From Thalassotalea loyana (GTDB taxonomy: Bacteria > Pseudomonadota > Gammaproteobacteria > Enterobacterales > Alteromonadaceae), in NCBI RefSeq assembly GCF_030161435.1, contig NZ_BSSV01000003.1, positions 124,001 through 188,000 on the forward strand: a stretch of DNA of 64,000 nt. The letters are read 5' to 3'. This document shows positions 31,947 to 43,489 of the stretch, piece after piece (positions within the stretch are counted from its first letter, which is position 1; each line of letters opens with the position of its first letter). The notes under the pieces are model-generated. The model was given only the letters and a program-made list of their open reading frames with translations. It had not been told where the DNA came from and did no database searches. Position numbers and translations under genes: made by a program.

Positions 31947-32702
31947 ATGAAACACTCAACATTCGCTTCTATCGCTCTTAGCTTTCCACTTGCTTTCTCG
32001 GGCTCAGTTGCAGCAGAAACCTTATGGAGCAGTAATAGCATTAGTTATTTAAAAAACACTTCAGACTTTGAGGTGTTAACAAATGACTCGATTAATGTTT
32101 TCACCTTTGAACATGCATCAGGCCATAATTGGGGCGACTTGTTTTTATTTGCCGACAGAACGCTCGCCAGTGCAGATGATAATCATATCGAATTTAAAGG
32201 AACCTATGGTGAGATCACTCCTCGCTTAAGTTTGAGCTACTTACTCGATGAAAAAATGTCATTTGGCATTGTCAAAGATACGTATTTAGCTGCGAATATA
32301 GAAATGTCATCAGATACGTTCGGAAGCTTTGATAACGTATTACTAGGTGTTGGTACCGACTTAGCTATCCCTCATTTTAAATATTTCCAAGCAAACGTTT
32401 ACTATGCAAATAATGACAACATTGATGATGACTATCAGCTCACCATGGTATGGGGTTATGACTTTCCTTTACAAAAGCACAAGATAACCTTTAATGGCTT
32501 TTTTGACTGGTCAAGTGCTGCCGATGACCATGAATCAGAGTTCCATTTTAATCCACAGTTGTTAGTTGATGTCGGACATTATTTTAATAATGCAGGTCAC
32601 TTTCAAGCGGGTATCGAGTATTCATATTGGAATAACAAATATGGTATTACCGGGCTAGACGATGAAAGTGTCATTAGCGCAATGATTAAAATAACGTTAT
32701 AA
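31947..32702 (+). CDS. Tsx/OmpK-like outer-membrane channel protein
   Basis: 251 residues from ATG 31947. Signal peptide to about residue 24 (FSGSVAAETLW). The rest alternates as in a beta-barrel, ending in a C-terminal strand VISAMIKITL. The segment HASGHNWGDLFLFADRT matches the family of nucleoside-specific channel Tsx and vibrio OmpK. In operon with the purine permease, so it probably admits nucleosides or purines through the outer membrane. Confidence 0.8.
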   Translation: MKHSTFASIALSFPLAFSGSVAAETLWSSNSISYLKNTSDFEVLTNDSINVFTFEHASGHNWGDLFLFADRTLASADDNHIEFKGTYGEITPRLSLSYLLDEKMSFGIVKDTYLAANIEMSSDTFGSFDNVLLGVGTDLAIPHFKYFQANVYYANNDNIDDDYQLTMVWGYDFPLQKHKITFNGFFDWSSAADDHESEFHFNPQLLVDVGHYFNNAGHFQAGIEYSYWNNKYGITGLDDESVISAMIKITL

Positions 32703-32716
32703 AGCAAATGATAATA

Positions 32717-32741
32717 AAAAGGGCGCTATCTGCGCCCTTTT
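32717..32741. terminator. Bidirectional terminator
   Basis: Stem AAAAGGGCGC / GCGCCCTTTT with a 5-nt loop between the convergent Tsx-like gene and the Bax-like gene. Confidence 0.82.
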
Positions 32742-32762
32742 CTAATATGAACATTCGAAAAT

Positions 32763-33632
32763 TTATGGTGCTGTCGACTCACCATAGAAATAAGCTTGGT
32801 TATGTCTAAGCATGTTTGTGAGTTCCAAAACGTAATCACTACCTCGCTCAGAATATGGTAACAGTCCTGTAGCAAGTATTTCCGCCGACAAAGGCTGTCC
32901 AGACGCCCTGAGTTGCTCTCTAATGTTTCTGAAGACCAAGTATGCATGATTGGTATTTAAGTTCCTTAGATAAGCGCTCACGGCTTGTTCTAAGGAATCA
33001 TAACTTGCCACTTCATGGGTCATCCCCTCTGTTCGAGAGCTTGGTACAATTCCACAGCCTTTTCGATAGCACCACATGCCAAACAGATTAAGACCTTCAC
33101 GGGCAAAGCGTGATGTTCCCCACGCAGACTCGTTCGCCCCTTGAACCAACACTAGTTCAACCGGCACAATATCAACACGGTTCAACAACTTTTGTATTTT
33201 CAGCATAGGTGAATGAATATTTTTCACTCGATATTGCTTAGCCAGTTCATTGAGCCACATAACATCTTCATCAGATAATACGTCTTCCAGACCAAGCCGT
33301 TCAGCAAATGTTAACAATTTAGTTCTATGGGCGAGTATCTGGTTATTTTTTTCCACGACCACTGGCCTTAAATAATTAAAAAATGCCGTCTTCTTTTGTT
33401 TTACGTCTTTATATTGACCAAAATTTGGCACTTTACCAATGTATGGCTGGTCGAGCTTCTCTTCCGTTTCAGTGACAGCCGACGACTGTTTATCCTCATT
33501 TTCCATAGTCGGCATTGGTTTTACCGATTTTTCGACGGCGATCTCGTCCGGACCATACGTTTTGGTAAACGGATAGGCTAACATTACACTAATTGCCGCT
33601 ACAGAAAGTGCGGTAACACTAAACTTTTTCAT
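32763..33632 (-). CDS. Bax-like glucosaminidase-domain protein
   Basis: 289 residues. N-terminal membrane anchor or signal peptide (SVTALSVAAISVMLAYPF), a spacer rich in charged residues to about 90, then a mannosyl-glycoprotein endo-beta-N-acetylglucosaminidase-like domain: LVLVQGANESAWGTSRFAREG with the catalytic Glu, NLFGMWCY, CGIVPSSR, VASYDSLEQAVSAYLRNLN. E. coli Bax is the relative. Likely a periplasmic peptidoglycan hydrolase. It starts directly at the stop of the upstream membrane-protein gene. Confidence 0.85.
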   Translation of the reverse strand: MKKFSVTALSVAAISVMLAYPFTKTYGPDEIAVEKSVKPMPTMENEDKQSSAVTETEEKLDQPYIGKVPNFGQYKDVKQKKTAFFNYLRPVVVEKNNQILAHRTKLLTFAERLGLEDVLSDEDVMWLNELAKQYRVKNIHSPMLKIQKLLNRVDIVPVELVLVQGANESAWGTSRFAREGLNLFGMWCYRKGCGIVPSSRTEGMTHEVASYDSLEQAVSAYLRNLNTNHAYLVFRNIREQLRASGQPLSAEILATGLLPYSERGSDYVLELTNMLRHNQAYFYGESTAP

Positions 33633-34418
33633 TTACGCGTCAAACATTCCTGAATCACTGACCGTTGAGCTTGGCTGAGCGTTTAGCGTAATACCAAAAA
33701 TCTCACGGTAAAGAATACCTTTTGCATGAAAATACATAGGCGCAAGGTAACTTAAGCCAAAGATTAAAAACGCAAACGCAAACATCGTCGCATTACCTGT
33801 TACTTGCCCTAATGGTGCAATGATTAGCACAAGCGCAATTGCCAAAGGTAGGTAAACAGCAAAAATATTAAACCACTGAAAACGCAGGGCTTTAACTGAC
33901 AAACTAATCGCTTGAAGTGGAGATAGTTTCTTCTCTACAACCAAAGGGACAATCAACGAGAAGCAAACCGCTAGAAAAATTCCCGGAATAATAAAGAGTT
34001 GTAAGCCCAGACCAACTAAAATAGAGCTTAATAACGCAGCCACTGCTACCCAACTACCGCGCTTCAAATACGCAAAAACTTGTTTAGATTCAGTCTTTAA
34101 GCCAACAACCTGAGAGATTCCCATCATCTCAACACCTGCTAAGAATGGCCAAATGACAATGGTGACAGCAAGGTTTAAAATCGATAAACGTTGAGGATCT
34201 TGGTTAACGACCTCTAAGCCACCTAACAACTCTGCCAGCAACATGGTTGTGAATACACCGATCAATAAAACAATCAATAAACCACCGTTAATAGCTGCTC
34301 TACTGCGCTGTGTATTGCGCCATGCTTCAAGTAAGACCTCTTTGGGGTTGATCTTGTATTCACCTTTTAAAGCTTGCTCAACATTACCGCCAACATGAAC
34401 AACTGAAACTTTTTCCAC
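33633..34418 (-). CDS. Multi-spanning membrane protein (BPSS1780/YciC-like)
   Basis: 261 residues with six or so helices in pairs (INGGLLIVLLIGVFTTMLLAEL, GLGLQLFIIPGIFLAVCFSL, IFAVYLPLAIALVLII) and no catalytic motif. It resembles the BPSS1780 and YciC families of unknown function. The start is a GTG at 34418, as no suitable ATG exists near the N-terminus. Stop directly abuts the Bax-like gene, so the two form an operon. Confidence 0.72.
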   Translation of the reverse strand: MEKVSVVHVGGNVEQALKGEYKINPKEVLLEAWRNTQRSRAAINGGLLIVLLIGVFTTMLLAELLGGLEVVNQDPQRLSILNLAVTIVIWPFLAGVEMMGISQVVGLKTESKQVFAYLKRGSWVAVAALLSSILVGLGLQLFIIPGIFLAVCFSLIVPLVVEKKLSPLQAISLSVKALRFQWFNIFAVYLPLAIALVLIIAPLGQVTGNATMFAFAFLIFGLSYLAPMYFHAKGILYREIFGITLNAQPSSTVSDSGMFDA

Positions 34419-34496
34419 CTAAAACACCTATTAAAAATTAACTAATCAGACCATTACGTGTTGGATAATAACAAATAAAACCGAAGAACAGAAAAT

Positions 34497-35156
34497 TTAC
34501 AGATCACTGACCACTAATTCAACGGCAAGAATTAATAACACTAATCCCATAATTCTATCTAACCAGTAGCCTTTTGAGATAATTCGATTGCGGATTCGTG
34601 GGTGACTCAACACCATAGATAGAAAACTAAACCAAAGTCCTGTCGCAATCGCCATATAAATGCCGTAGAACGCTTTAACTTGTGTCGGTGTATCGACTGC
34701 GATAACCATTGAAAACAAGCTAACGAAAAACAATGTTGCTTTAACATTTAACGCATTTATCAAGAAACCTGTGGTAAACGCTTTGAAGTTGCTTGGCGCT
34801 TGTAGACTTGAATCACTAACAACCGCACTTTCTGAGTCTTGGTCGTTGATTTGGGAGGTTTGTGGTGGTTTCGCCCTTAATCCATGCCAGGCAATGTAAA
34901 GAAAATACGCCGCAGCAATATACTTTAATGCACTGAGTAAGCTTGGTGTTTTAGCGATAATAATGCCAATCCCAACCAAAGAATAAATCACGTGAACAAG
35001 TATTCCAGTGCCAATGCCAGCACTCGTATATAACGCGGTTCTCCTACCGTATTGAATACTTTGTTTCAACGTTATTGCAAAATCGGGCCCAGGACTAGCA
35101 ACCGCTAAAAAGTGCACTAAAGCGATAACTAAAAATTCTTGTAAATACTGCTCCAA
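34497..35156 (-). CDS. LysE/RhtB family exporter
   Basis: 219 residues, about six helices; LysE-type motif FLAVASPGPDFAITLKQSIQYGRR near residues 17-40 and AAYFLYIAWHGLRAKP. A variable hydrophilic loop (about 115-140) separates the halves. It starts 2 bp after the DUF1415 gene and belongs to a minus-strand run with it and the ABC exporter. Substrate unknown. Confidence 0.87.
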   Translation of the reverse strand: MEQYLQEFLVIALVHFLAVASPGPDFAITLKQSIQYGRRTALYTSAGIGTGILVHVIYSLVGIGIIIAKTPSLLSALKYIAAAYFLYIAWHGLRAKPPQTSQINDQDSESAVVSDSSLQAPSNFKAFTTGFLINALNVKATLFFVSLFSMVIAVDTPTQVKAFYGIYMAIATGLWFSFLSMVLSHPRIRNRIISKGYWLDRIMGLVLLILAVELVVSDL

Positions 35157-35158
35157 AA

Positions 35159-35731
35159 TTATTCCTTGTTACTATCCATGTTGTTAATGAGATATTGACG
35201 AAAAAAATCAGCACCTTTTTCTCTGGTTATTGCCATATTGTCTTCTGGGATTTTTTCTGGGTTTTTATAAACGCTCAATACTTTCGCCATACTGTCTTCA
35301 CGGATAATGTGAAGCATGGGATATGGGGAGCGATTTGTATAATTTTCGACGTCATGTTGTGACAATCCTTCAAAACAGTAATCAGGATGAAAGCTTGCTA
35401 ATTGAAACTGACCTTCAAATCCAGCGTCAACTAAATATTGTTGGGCTAAATCTAGCAAGTCTAAATAGTCATCGAAATTACCGAAGCCAGAGCCATAAAT
35501 CATTAAGCTTGTTTCGATTTCAGATGTTGTCGCCATTTTGTCACATTGAGTCAATAGATGATCAATTGCCTGGGTGATCCCTCTTGCGTCATCAATACAG
35601 TAATCAATGGTATTATTTGCCCATTCTTTTTTAGCAAATGGGCAAAAGTTCAGGCCAATCACAATATCCAGCAACCATGTTTTAGTTACCTCAACAATTG
35701 TGTCAGAACACTGATTTGAAATTTCCGTCAT
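35159..35731 (-). CDS. DUF1415 family protein
   Basis: 190 residues from the ATG at 35731; an upstream start would overlap the ABC gene. N-terminal TKTWLLDIVIGLNFCPFAKK with a conserved CPFAK, later FHPDYCFEG and NRSPYPMLHIIREDS, all typical of DUF1415. No function known; no signal peptide. Located between the ABC exporter and a LysE exporter. Confidence 0.85.
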   Translation of the reverse strand: MTEISNQCSDTIVEVTKTWLLDIVIGLNFCPFAKKEWANNTIDYCIDDARGITQAIDHLLTQCDKMATTSEIETSLMIYGSGFGNFDDYLDLLDLAQQYLVDAGFEGQFQLASFHPDYCFEGLSQHDVENYTNRSPYPMLHIIREDSMAKVLSVYKNPEKIPEDNMAITREKGADFFRQYLINNMDSNKE

Positions 35732-35748
35732 ATACTTACTACAAATTT

Positions 35749-37527
35749 TTATGATTTTTGCTGAAGTTGCCACATATTAAAGTAACGACCTTTCAACGCA
35801 ATTAAATCATCATGGCGACCTTGTTCAACAATTTTACCATCTATCATGACAAGAATGATATCTGCATCTGTAATTGTTGATAGACGATGAGCAATGACTA
35901 AACTGGTTTTGTTTTTAGCGACGCTTTTAATTGCCTTTAATATTTCTTGTTCTGCATGACTATCAAGCGCACTTGTTGCCTCGTCAAATACCCAAATCTC
36001 AGGGTTCTTCAATAGTGTTCGTGCTATCGCGACACGCTGCTTTTCACCGCCGGAGAGTTTTAGCCCACGCTCTCCTACTTCGGTGTTTTCGCCTTCCGGT
36101 AATTTAGCAATTAAATCATCCAAGTATGCCATGCTAATTGCCTTTCGCACCGCTTCATCACTCGCACTAGGATCACCATAACGTACGTTTTCGAAAATCG
36201 TATCATTAAATAGCACGGTATCTTGTGGGACAATACCAATATGCTGGCGAAGCGAAAGTTGCGTTACATCGATGATACTTTGATCATCAATTTGAATGGT
36301 GCCAGCAGTTGCATCGTAGAAACGAAATAACAATTTCACAATTGTTGACTTGCCTGAACCACTCTCGCCAACAATAGCGACTTTCTGGCCTGTATCAATA
36401 CTAAAACTGACACCTTTAAGTACTTTTCGGTCGGTATGATAACCAAACTCCACATCGTTAAACGTAATACGACTATTACTAATTGCCAATTCAGGCGCAT
36501 TATCCTGGTCTGTAATTTGAGGCTTCTTATCAAGTAAACTAAACATACCCTCGATATTGGCAAGGGAGCCTTTTATTTCACGATAGACAAAGCCAAGAAA
36601 ATTAAGCGGCATAAATAGTTGCATCATAAACGCATTGATGAGAACAAAATCCCCCAAAGTCATTGCCTCTATCGTGACTTGATAAGCGGCTAATGCAAGC
36701 ATGGAGGTCATTGCAATAGCAACAATTGTCGCTTGGCCACCATTTAGCGCAAAAAGTGACAAACGATTTTGTGTTTTCGCTTTCTCCCACGTTGCAAGCT
36801 GCTCATCATACATATTGGCTTCATAGGCTTCATTGTTGAAATACTTGACGGTTTCGTAGTTTAAAAGACTATCAATTGCTCGAGTATTTGATGATGAATC
36901 GGCTTTATTAGCCGCTCTGATAAAGCCAGTACGCCATTCTGTCGCATACACCGTGTAACTTATATATATGGCAATTGAGGTGGTAGTAATTGCTGCAAAC
37001 CCCCAATGGTACTTGAATAAAAAGATCCCTATTACCATAAATATTTCAAGTAACGTCGGTACAATATTGAAGACCATAAATCGCATTAAAAACGCAATAC
37101 CTGCATTCCCTCTATCAATATCGCGGGAAATACCACCGGTTTGACGGTTTAGATGGAAAGCGAGTTCAAGACTATGCAGATGTTTAAATACTTTTAAACC
37201 AATGCGTCTTATTGCACGCTCGGTTACTCGACCAAATAGGGTATCCCTTATTTCGCCAAACAACACCACAGATAAACGTGCTAAACCGTAGGCTGCGACC
37301 AGACCAAATGGCACTAACATCACTTTGTTTTCAACATTTTGATCTAACGTATCGACGACGTCTTTCAATACAAAAGGCAAATATACACTTGCGACTTTTG
37401 CCAATATTAAGCAAACAACAGCAAGAGAGATTCGCCATCTAAATTCAAGTAAATACGGATAAACAAGTTTCAAGACTTGCCAATTGAGTTTATCGACTTC
37501 GTGTTCAGGGTAATTGGTTCGGCGCAT
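35749..37527 (-). CDS. ABC exporter of the Atm1 (ABCB7-like) family
   Basis: 592-residue half-transporter, fused membrane and ATPase domains, acting as a homodimer. Six helices to about residue 310, then Walker A GESGSGKST, Q-loop IVPQDTVLFND, signature LSGGEKQR, Walker B IWVFDEATSALD, His-loop IAHRLST. RQTGGISRDIDRG in the membrane domain is typical of Atm1/HMT1-like transporters, which export glutathione-metal or persulfide compounds. Confidence 0.9.
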   Translation of the reverse strand: MRRTNYPEHEVDKLNWQVLKLVYPYLLEFRWRISLAVVCLILAKVASVYLPFVLKDVVDTLDQNVENKVMLVPFGLVAAYGLARLSVVLFGEIRDTLFGRVTERAIRRIGLKVFKHLHSLELAFHLNRQTGGISRDIDRGNAGIAFLMRFMVFNIVPTLLEIFMVIGIFLFKYHWGFAAITTTSIAIYISYTVYATEWRTGFIRAANKADSSSNTRAIDSLLNYETVKYFNNEAYEANMYDEQLATWEKAKTQNRLSLFALNGGQATIVAIAMTSMLALAAYQVTIEAMTLGDFVLINAFMMQLFMPLNFLGFVYREIKGSLANIEGMFSLLDKKPQITDQDNAPELAISNSRITFNDVEFGYHTDRKVLKGVSFSIDTGQKVAIVGESGSGKSTIVKLLFRFYDATAGTIQIDDQSIIDVTQLSLRQHIGIVPQDTVLFNDTIFENVRYGDPSASDEAVRKAISMAYLDDLIAKLPEGENTEVGERGLKLSGGEKQRVAIARTLLKNPEIWVFDEATSALDSHAEQEILKAIKSVAKNKTSLVIAHRLSTITDADIILVMIDGKIVEQGRHDDLIALKGRYFNMWQLQQKS

Positions 37528-37582
37528 AGTAGTGATAAATTATTATGATTTATTTGAGAAGTTTTTACGTTACAGACATAAA

Positions 37583-37609
37583 AAAAGACCGCACTAATAG
37601 CGGTCTTTT
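37583..37609. terminator. ihfA operon terminator
   Basis: Stem AAAAGACCGC / GCGGTCTTTT with a 7-nt loop, 35 bp after the ihfA stop. Confidence 0.85.
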
Positions 37610-37644
37610 ATCAAGAATTAAAAGCTATACAAAACTGAAAAGGA

Positions 37645-37935
37645 CTATTTATTGCCGTCTTCTACGCGACTTTTCAGCTTTTGACCAGGTCTAAACGTAA
37701 CAACCTTACGAGCTGAGATAGGAATATCTTCACCCGTTTTTGGATTACGCCCTGGACGTTCAGCTTTTTCTCGCAAATCGAAGTTGCCGAAACCTGAGAG
37801 CTTAACTTGCTCACCATCTTCTAATGATTGACGAATTTCTTCGAAAAACACTTCAACGATATCTTTGGCGTCGCGTTTACTTAAACCGACTTTATTACAC
37901 AGGTGTTCTGCCACTTCAGCTTTGGTTAGCGCCAT
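37645..37935 (-). CDS. ihfA: Integration host factor subunit alpha
   Basis: 96 residues. HU/IHF fold with [20 protein letters not shown] helices, the [21 protein letters not shown] arm region with the intercalating Pro, and [17 protein letters not shown]. Alpha subunit by context: it follows pheT by three bases, as in E. coli pheMST-ihfA. DNA-bending protein for recombination and transcription. Confidence 0.97.
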   Translation of the reverse strand: MALTKAEVAEHLCNKVGLSKRDAKDIVEVFFEEIRQSLEDGEQVKLSGFGNFDLREKAERPGRNPKTGEDIPISARKVVTFRPGQKLKSRVEDGNK

Positions 37936-37938
37936 GGA

Positions 37939-40338
37939 TCAATCCCTCAATGATGCATTTAATTCAGTTTTTAAGGTATCTACCACTCGATCTACAACAT
38001 CGTTGATATCTTTTTCTTCAAGAGTCTTCTCTACATCTTGCAATGTCATTGCAATCGCTAAGCTCTTAAAGCCCGGTTCAATACCTTGACCTTGGTATAC
38101 ATCGAACAAGTTTAGATCAACTAAATAATTTCCGCCAACATTTTCAATAAGTTGTAGCACTTTTTTTGCTTCAACTGCTTCTTCAACGATAACAGCTATG
38201 TCACGTCGGTTAGCCGGGAATTTAGAAATTTCGCTTGCCCACGGCAGTTTTCTATTTAAGATTGGCGTTAATTTCAGCTCAAATACCAATGTGCGACCGT
38301 TCAAACCTAGCTTGCGCTCTAATTCAGGATGAACAGCACCAATATGGCCTACAAGCTCATCGCCTTTGTAGATTGCTGCCGTTTGACCAGGATGTAATGC
38401 ATCAATTTCAGCTTTTTCAAAGCGATACGCGTCAGCTTCACCTGTTAATGATAAAATTGCTTCTACGTCACCCTTAAGGTCAAAGAAGTCAACTGGCGCT
38501 TTTTCCAACTGATAGTGCTCTTGGTTTTTCGTACCACAAATCACACCAGCGATCATGTTGTCTTGACGAACGCCATTTTCTGCTGCTTCATCAGGAATGA
38601 AACGTAAACCAGACTCAAACAAACGAACACGTGCTTGTTGACGGTTTTGGTTATAAGCCACCGATTGTAATAGGCCTGTCCACAATGATACACGCATAAC
38701 CGACATTTCAGATGAAATTGGGTGTGGTAATGTCATGACTTCAGCGTTCGGGTGCAACAAAGCTTGTGTTTTAGGGTCAACGAAGCTGTAAGTAATTGCT
38801 TCTTGGAAACCTCGATTTACCATGGTTTGACGAATTCGAGTCATTGGCAAAGCGGCTTCTTTGTGCTGACGCATACTCAGTGTTGCTGTTGGCGAGACAT
38901 TTGGAATGTTGTTGTAACCAAAAATACGCGCGACTTCTTCAATTAAATCAACTTCAATTGAGATATCAAAGCGGTACGCAGGTACTTCTACATTCCACGT
39001 CTCGTTTTCAAGACTTACGGCAAAGCCTAAACGCTCTAAAATTTCAGAAACTTTTGCTGTTTCAATGTGCATACCAATACGTTGGTCTAGCTTTGCACGA
39101 CGTAAAACAACACTCTTAGCTGCTGGGATATGATCAGTTGATACTGCTTCAACGATAGGACCCGCTTCACCGCCAACAATCTCTAAAAGAAGCGCTGTTG
39201 CACGTTCCATTGCGTCGCGTTGTAACTGAGGGTCAACACCACGTTCATAACGGTGAGAAGCATCAGTGTGCAAGCCGTATTGACGTGCTTTACCTAAAAT
39301 CGCTAACGGTGCAAAAAACGCACTTTCTAAAAAGATATCTTTCGACTCGCTTGTTACGCCTGAGTGTAGGCCACCGAAAATACCCGCCATTGCTAACGCT
39401 TTGTTACTATCCGCAATGACTAATGTATCTTCTTTTAACGTTACTTCGTTTTCATCTAATAACGTTAGCTTTTCTTCTTTATTGGCAAAACGTACATCGA
39501 TAGCACCTTCAATCGCACTTAAATCAAATGCATGCATTGGGTGACCAAGCTCTAACAATACGTAGTTTGTCACATCAACAACTGGGTCGATTGAACGAAC
39601 GCCACAACGACGTAGCTTCTCAACCATCCATAATGGCGTTGTTGCACCGACGTTGATACCTTTGATCACACGACCTAAATAACGAGGACATGCATCTGGT
39701 GCTGATAATGTGATTTCACGTGTATCATCAATTTTTGGTGCTACAGGTGTAATTTCAACTTCAGTTACCGCTTGTGAGTTAAGTACACCCACTTCGCGTG
39801 CTAAACCTTTGATACCCAAACAATCACCGCGGTTTGCTGTTAAATCAACATCAATCGTTGTATCATTTAAGTTCAAGTATTCACGAATATCTGTACCAAT
39901 TGGCGCATCTGTTGGTAATTCAATAATACCGTCAGAGCTTTCTGCTAAGCCCATTTCAGACTCACTGCACAGCATACCGAAAGATGGCTGGCCGCGTAAT
40001 TTTGCTTTTTTGATTTTGAAGTTACCTGGAAGGACTGCGCCAACCATAGCAACCGCAACTTTCAAGCCTAAACGACAGTTAGCAGCACCACATACGATGT
40101 CTAATAATTCGCCGTCAGTTGACGCGTCGCCAACATTGACTTTCGTTACTTGTAATTTGTCAGCATCAGGGTGTTGACCACACTCAACAACTTCACCAAC
40201 AACAATACCGGTAAATTCACCTGCAACTGGGTCAACAGCGTCAACCTCTAAACCTGCCATGGTGATCTGATGCGCTAATTCGTCAGAAGTGTTCGCAGGG
40301 TTTACCCACTCACGTAACCAAGATTCACTAAATTTCAT
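37939..40338 (-). CDS. pheT: Phenylalanyl-tRNA synthetase beta subunit
   Basis: 799 residues. N-terminal tRNA-binding OB domain (about 40-150: [21 protein letters not shown]), B3/B4 editing domain, B5 domain, catalytic-like core, and a C-terminal FDX-ACB anticodon-binding domain ([16 protein letters not shown] near 710). Works as alpha2beta2 with PheS. Twelve bases between pheS and pheT. Confidence 0.97.
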   Translation of the reverse strand: MKFSESWLREWVNPANTSDELAHQITMAGLEVDAVDPVAGEFTGIVVGEVVECGQHPDADKLQVTKVNVGDASTDGELLDIVCGAANCRLGLKVAVAMVGAVLPGNFKIKKAKLRGQPSFGMLCSESEMGLAESSDGIIELPTDAPIGTDIREYLNLNDTTIDVDLTANRGDCLGIKGLAREVGVLNSQAVTEVEITPVAPKIDDTREITLSAPDACPRYLGRVIKGINVGATTPLWMVEKLRRCGVRSIDPVVDVTNYVLLELGHPMHAFDLSAIEGAIDVRFANKEEKLTLLDENEVTLKEDTLVIADSNKALAMAGIFGGLHSGVTSESKDIFLESAFFAPLAILGKARQYGLHTDASHRYERGVDPQLQRDAMERATALLLEIVGGEAGPIVEAVSTDHIPAAKSVVLRRAKLDQRIGMHIETAKVSEILERLGFAVSLENETWNVEVPAYRFDISIEVDLIEEVARIFGYNNIPNVSPTATLSMRQHKEAALPMTRIRQTMVNRGFQEAITYSFVDPKTQALLHPNAEVMTLPHPISSEMSVMRVSLWTGLLQSVAYNQNRQQARVRLFESGLRFIPDEAAENGVRQDNMIAGVICGTKNQEHYQLEKAPVDFFDLKGDVEAILSLTGEADAYRFEKAEIDALHPGQTAAIYKGDELVGHIGAVHPELERKLGLNGRTLVFELKLTPILNRKLPWASEISKFPANRRDIAVIVEEAVEAKKVLQLIENVGGNYLVDLNLFDVYQGQGIEPGFKSLAIAMTLQDVEKTLEEKDINDVVDRVVDTLKTELNASLRD

Positions 40339-40350
40339 TATTTGCAGGTC

Positions 40351-41415
<1,065 letters not shown>

Positions 41416-41659
41416 TTAATAAAAAATGGCTAACGATTCTACACAATAAATCGCCTAAAATGTAGAGGAAAAGCGGTTTTTATCAAAAGATTAACGAATT
41501 AATTTTATCAAAGAATAATATTTCTAAATTCGATTACATCTTCTTAGTTGAAACCGTGTTAAAATGCGCGCTAATTAACTATTCAGCTCGCTAATTGATG
41601 CCAAATTCATGTGATATTTGGGGAAATTGGTCTTAGCCAAATTTAGAGAACTCTTTTAC

Positions 41660-42337
41660 GTGATTAACAACGATATTTTTAGACGCTTACGTTTTATTTT
41701 AAATTACAACGACCAACAAATGGTTGAGACCTTTGCCCAGGCTGGTGCGTTAGTGCAAAAGCAGCAAGTCGTTGAATGGTTGAAGCGTGAAGAAGATGAA
41801 GGTTTTACTAACCTAATCGATGTAAAATTTGCGGAGTTTTTAAATGGTCTAATAAACGTTAAACGTGGTAAACGTGATGGTGAACAAAAACCTGCTGAGA
41901 AAAAGCTGAATAACAATTTGATTTTATTGAAGCTTAAAATCGCGTTTAACTTAAAGGCCGAAGATATCATTGAGCTACTAAGTACTGCTGGCTTCAACAT
42001 GAATAAAGGTGAATTAAGCGCATTCTCGCGTAAACCTGATCACAAGCATTATCGTGAAGTTAAAGATCAAGTAATTCGTAACTTGCTAAAAGGTTTAGAG
42101 TTAAAATACCGCACCGATGTTAAGCGTCAAGACGTAAACCCGCTTGATAGAAAAGTTCAGCATACTATCGCTGATAAACAAAAACAGGTGGTGGCAAAGA
42201 AGAAAAAGAAAGCTCAACCTAAAACACCAAAAGAAAAGACACTTTACGTCAACCCTAATGCTAAAACAGCAACAAAGGATTCGGGCCGTAAGACGCTTAA
42301 ACTACGTTCTGAAGATATCTGGAAAGATGTAGAGTAA
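41660..42337 (+). CDS. DUF1456 (YehS-like) protein with basic C-terminal tail
   Basis: 225 residues from a GTG at 41660, chosen because YehS-family proteins begin just before the NNDIFRRLRFIL helix; a TTG 14 codons upstream is the alternative. Two DUF1456 repeats, each with LRFILN...WLKREEDEGF or LKIAFNLKAEDI...FSRKPDHKHYR patterns. After about residue 155 a Lys-rich tail of 70 residues is added (KKKKKAQPKTPKEK), absent in E. coli YehS, which suggests nucleic-acid contact. Function unknown. Confidence 0.82.
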   Translation: MINNDIFRRLRFILNYNDQQMVETFAQAGALVQKQQVVEWLKREEDEGFTNLIDVKFAEFLNGLINVKRGKRDGEQKPAEKKLNNNLILLKLKIAFNLKAEDIIELLSTAGFNMNKGELSAFSRKPDHKHYREVKDQVIRNLLKGLELKYRTDVKRQDVNPLDRKVQHTIADKQKQVVAKKKKKAQPKTPKEKTLYVNPNAKTATKDSGRKTLKLRSEDIWKDVE

Positions 42338-42387
42338 CGTTAAGAACCTTCATTCGTGAGTTAAAGTAACCTTTATTTCTAATATAA

Positions 42388-42414
42388 ATGCCCGAGAAGT
42401 CGGGTATCTTTTAA
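42388..42414 (+). terminator. Weak terminator after the yehS-like gene
   Basis: Hairpin ATGCCCGA / TCGGGTAT with a 4-nt loop and a short T-rich tail. A second hairpin, ATTCCCGCT / AGCGGGAAT at 42437-42460, lies 25 bp on without T-run. Confidence 0.5.
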
Positions 42415-42512
42415 TTCAGAATAACAATTGAACCAGATTCCCGCTAACAACAGCGGGAATGTCACAAGGCACCTTTGAACACTGCACTTTTAATATCTCA
42501 AAACTAAATATT

Positions 42513-43388
42513 TCATTTAGTCTCAAGTTCTTGAGCTAAAAAGTCGAGAAAAACCTTTAATCTATAGGGCATATATTCAGTATTTTTGTATACAGCATAC
42601 ATTGGCAATGAAAATCTCTCTTCGCTTTGTAAGACTTCAATCAACCGCCCTTGAGCCAAATCGCTCTCAACCATCCACTTAGGCATTGCAGCGATCCCAT
42701 GACCTCGACGACACATTTCTATGATAAATTCAGGGTTATCACTTGTTAGGGACTCATTGACTCTAATTTCATTGCTTCCAAACGTCCAGACATTACTAGG
42801 TTTAGCTAAAGCATAGGTTATACAACGGTGATTAATAAGTTGGTCAGTAGATTCTGGTCTACCACATGTTTCGAGATACTTCGGAGCAACAAAATAACTC
42901 ACTTGGTGGGCCATTAAACGTTTTGCCTTAAGCGCTGAGTCGGGTAAATGAGCCGCACGAATAGCTATATCTATATCGTCCTTAAATAAACTAACTTGTT
43001 TATCATTTACTGAAACATCAAATGTAACCTCAGGATAATTTTCAATAAATTGACTAATAACGGGAGCTAGGAAGTAGATTGAAAATGTCGACGGCGCTGA
43101 AATACATATTTTACCCTTCAAGCTCGTTAATTCATGTCGTAAAGTCAACTCGGTTGTATCTATTTGCTCTAGCAACCGATGACAAAAATTTAAATACTGC
43201 CTACCTAGATTAGAAATCTCTATTTTCCTAACACCGCGTTCAAATAATGAAAATCCAATATCTTTCTCTAACCAAGCAATTTTTTTACTAATTGCGCTTT
43301 GGGAAGTATTCAGTTCATTCGATGCTAAGGTAAAACTTTGATGTCTTGCGACAACAACAAATACTCTAATACAGGTCAATTTATCCAC
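42513..43388 (-). CDS. LysR-type transcriptional regulator
   Basis: 291 residues from a GTG. N-terminal winged HTH (FTLASNELNTSQSAISKKIAWLEKDIGFSLFERG in parts), then a periplasmic-binding-like effector domain. Closest to the large group of LysR regulators that control a divergent oxidoreductase or DoxX gene. It faces away from the DoxX-like gene 101 bp upstream, which is therefore the likely target. Confidence 0.88.
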   Translation of the reverse strand: MDKLTCIRVFVVVARHQSFTLASNELNTSQSAISKKIAWLEKDIGFSLFERGVRKIEISNLGRQYLNFCHRLLEQIDTTELTLRHELTSLKGKICISAPSTFSIYFLAPVISQFIENYPEVTFDVSVNDKQVSLFKDDIDIAIRAAHLPDSALKAKRLMAHQVSYFVAPKYLETCGRPESTDQLINHRCITYALAKPSNVWTFGSNEIRVNESLTSDNPEFIIEMCRRGHGIAAMPKWMVESDLAQGRLIEVLQSEERFSLPMYAVYKNTEYMPYRLKVFLDFLAQELETK

Positions 43389-43489
43389 TTACAGATTCCA
43401 TCTAGGAATTTATAACATCACATTATCACGATTTACCACACAAAGTAAGAATGCTTAAATATCGAAAAATATCTAATTGGAGTTAAAAT

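Noticed and set aside
42437-42460. Hairpin ATTCCCGCT/AGCGGGAAT as a terminator for LysR or the yehS-like gene
   Set aside because: No T-run on either strand; mentioned only with the weak terminator beside it.
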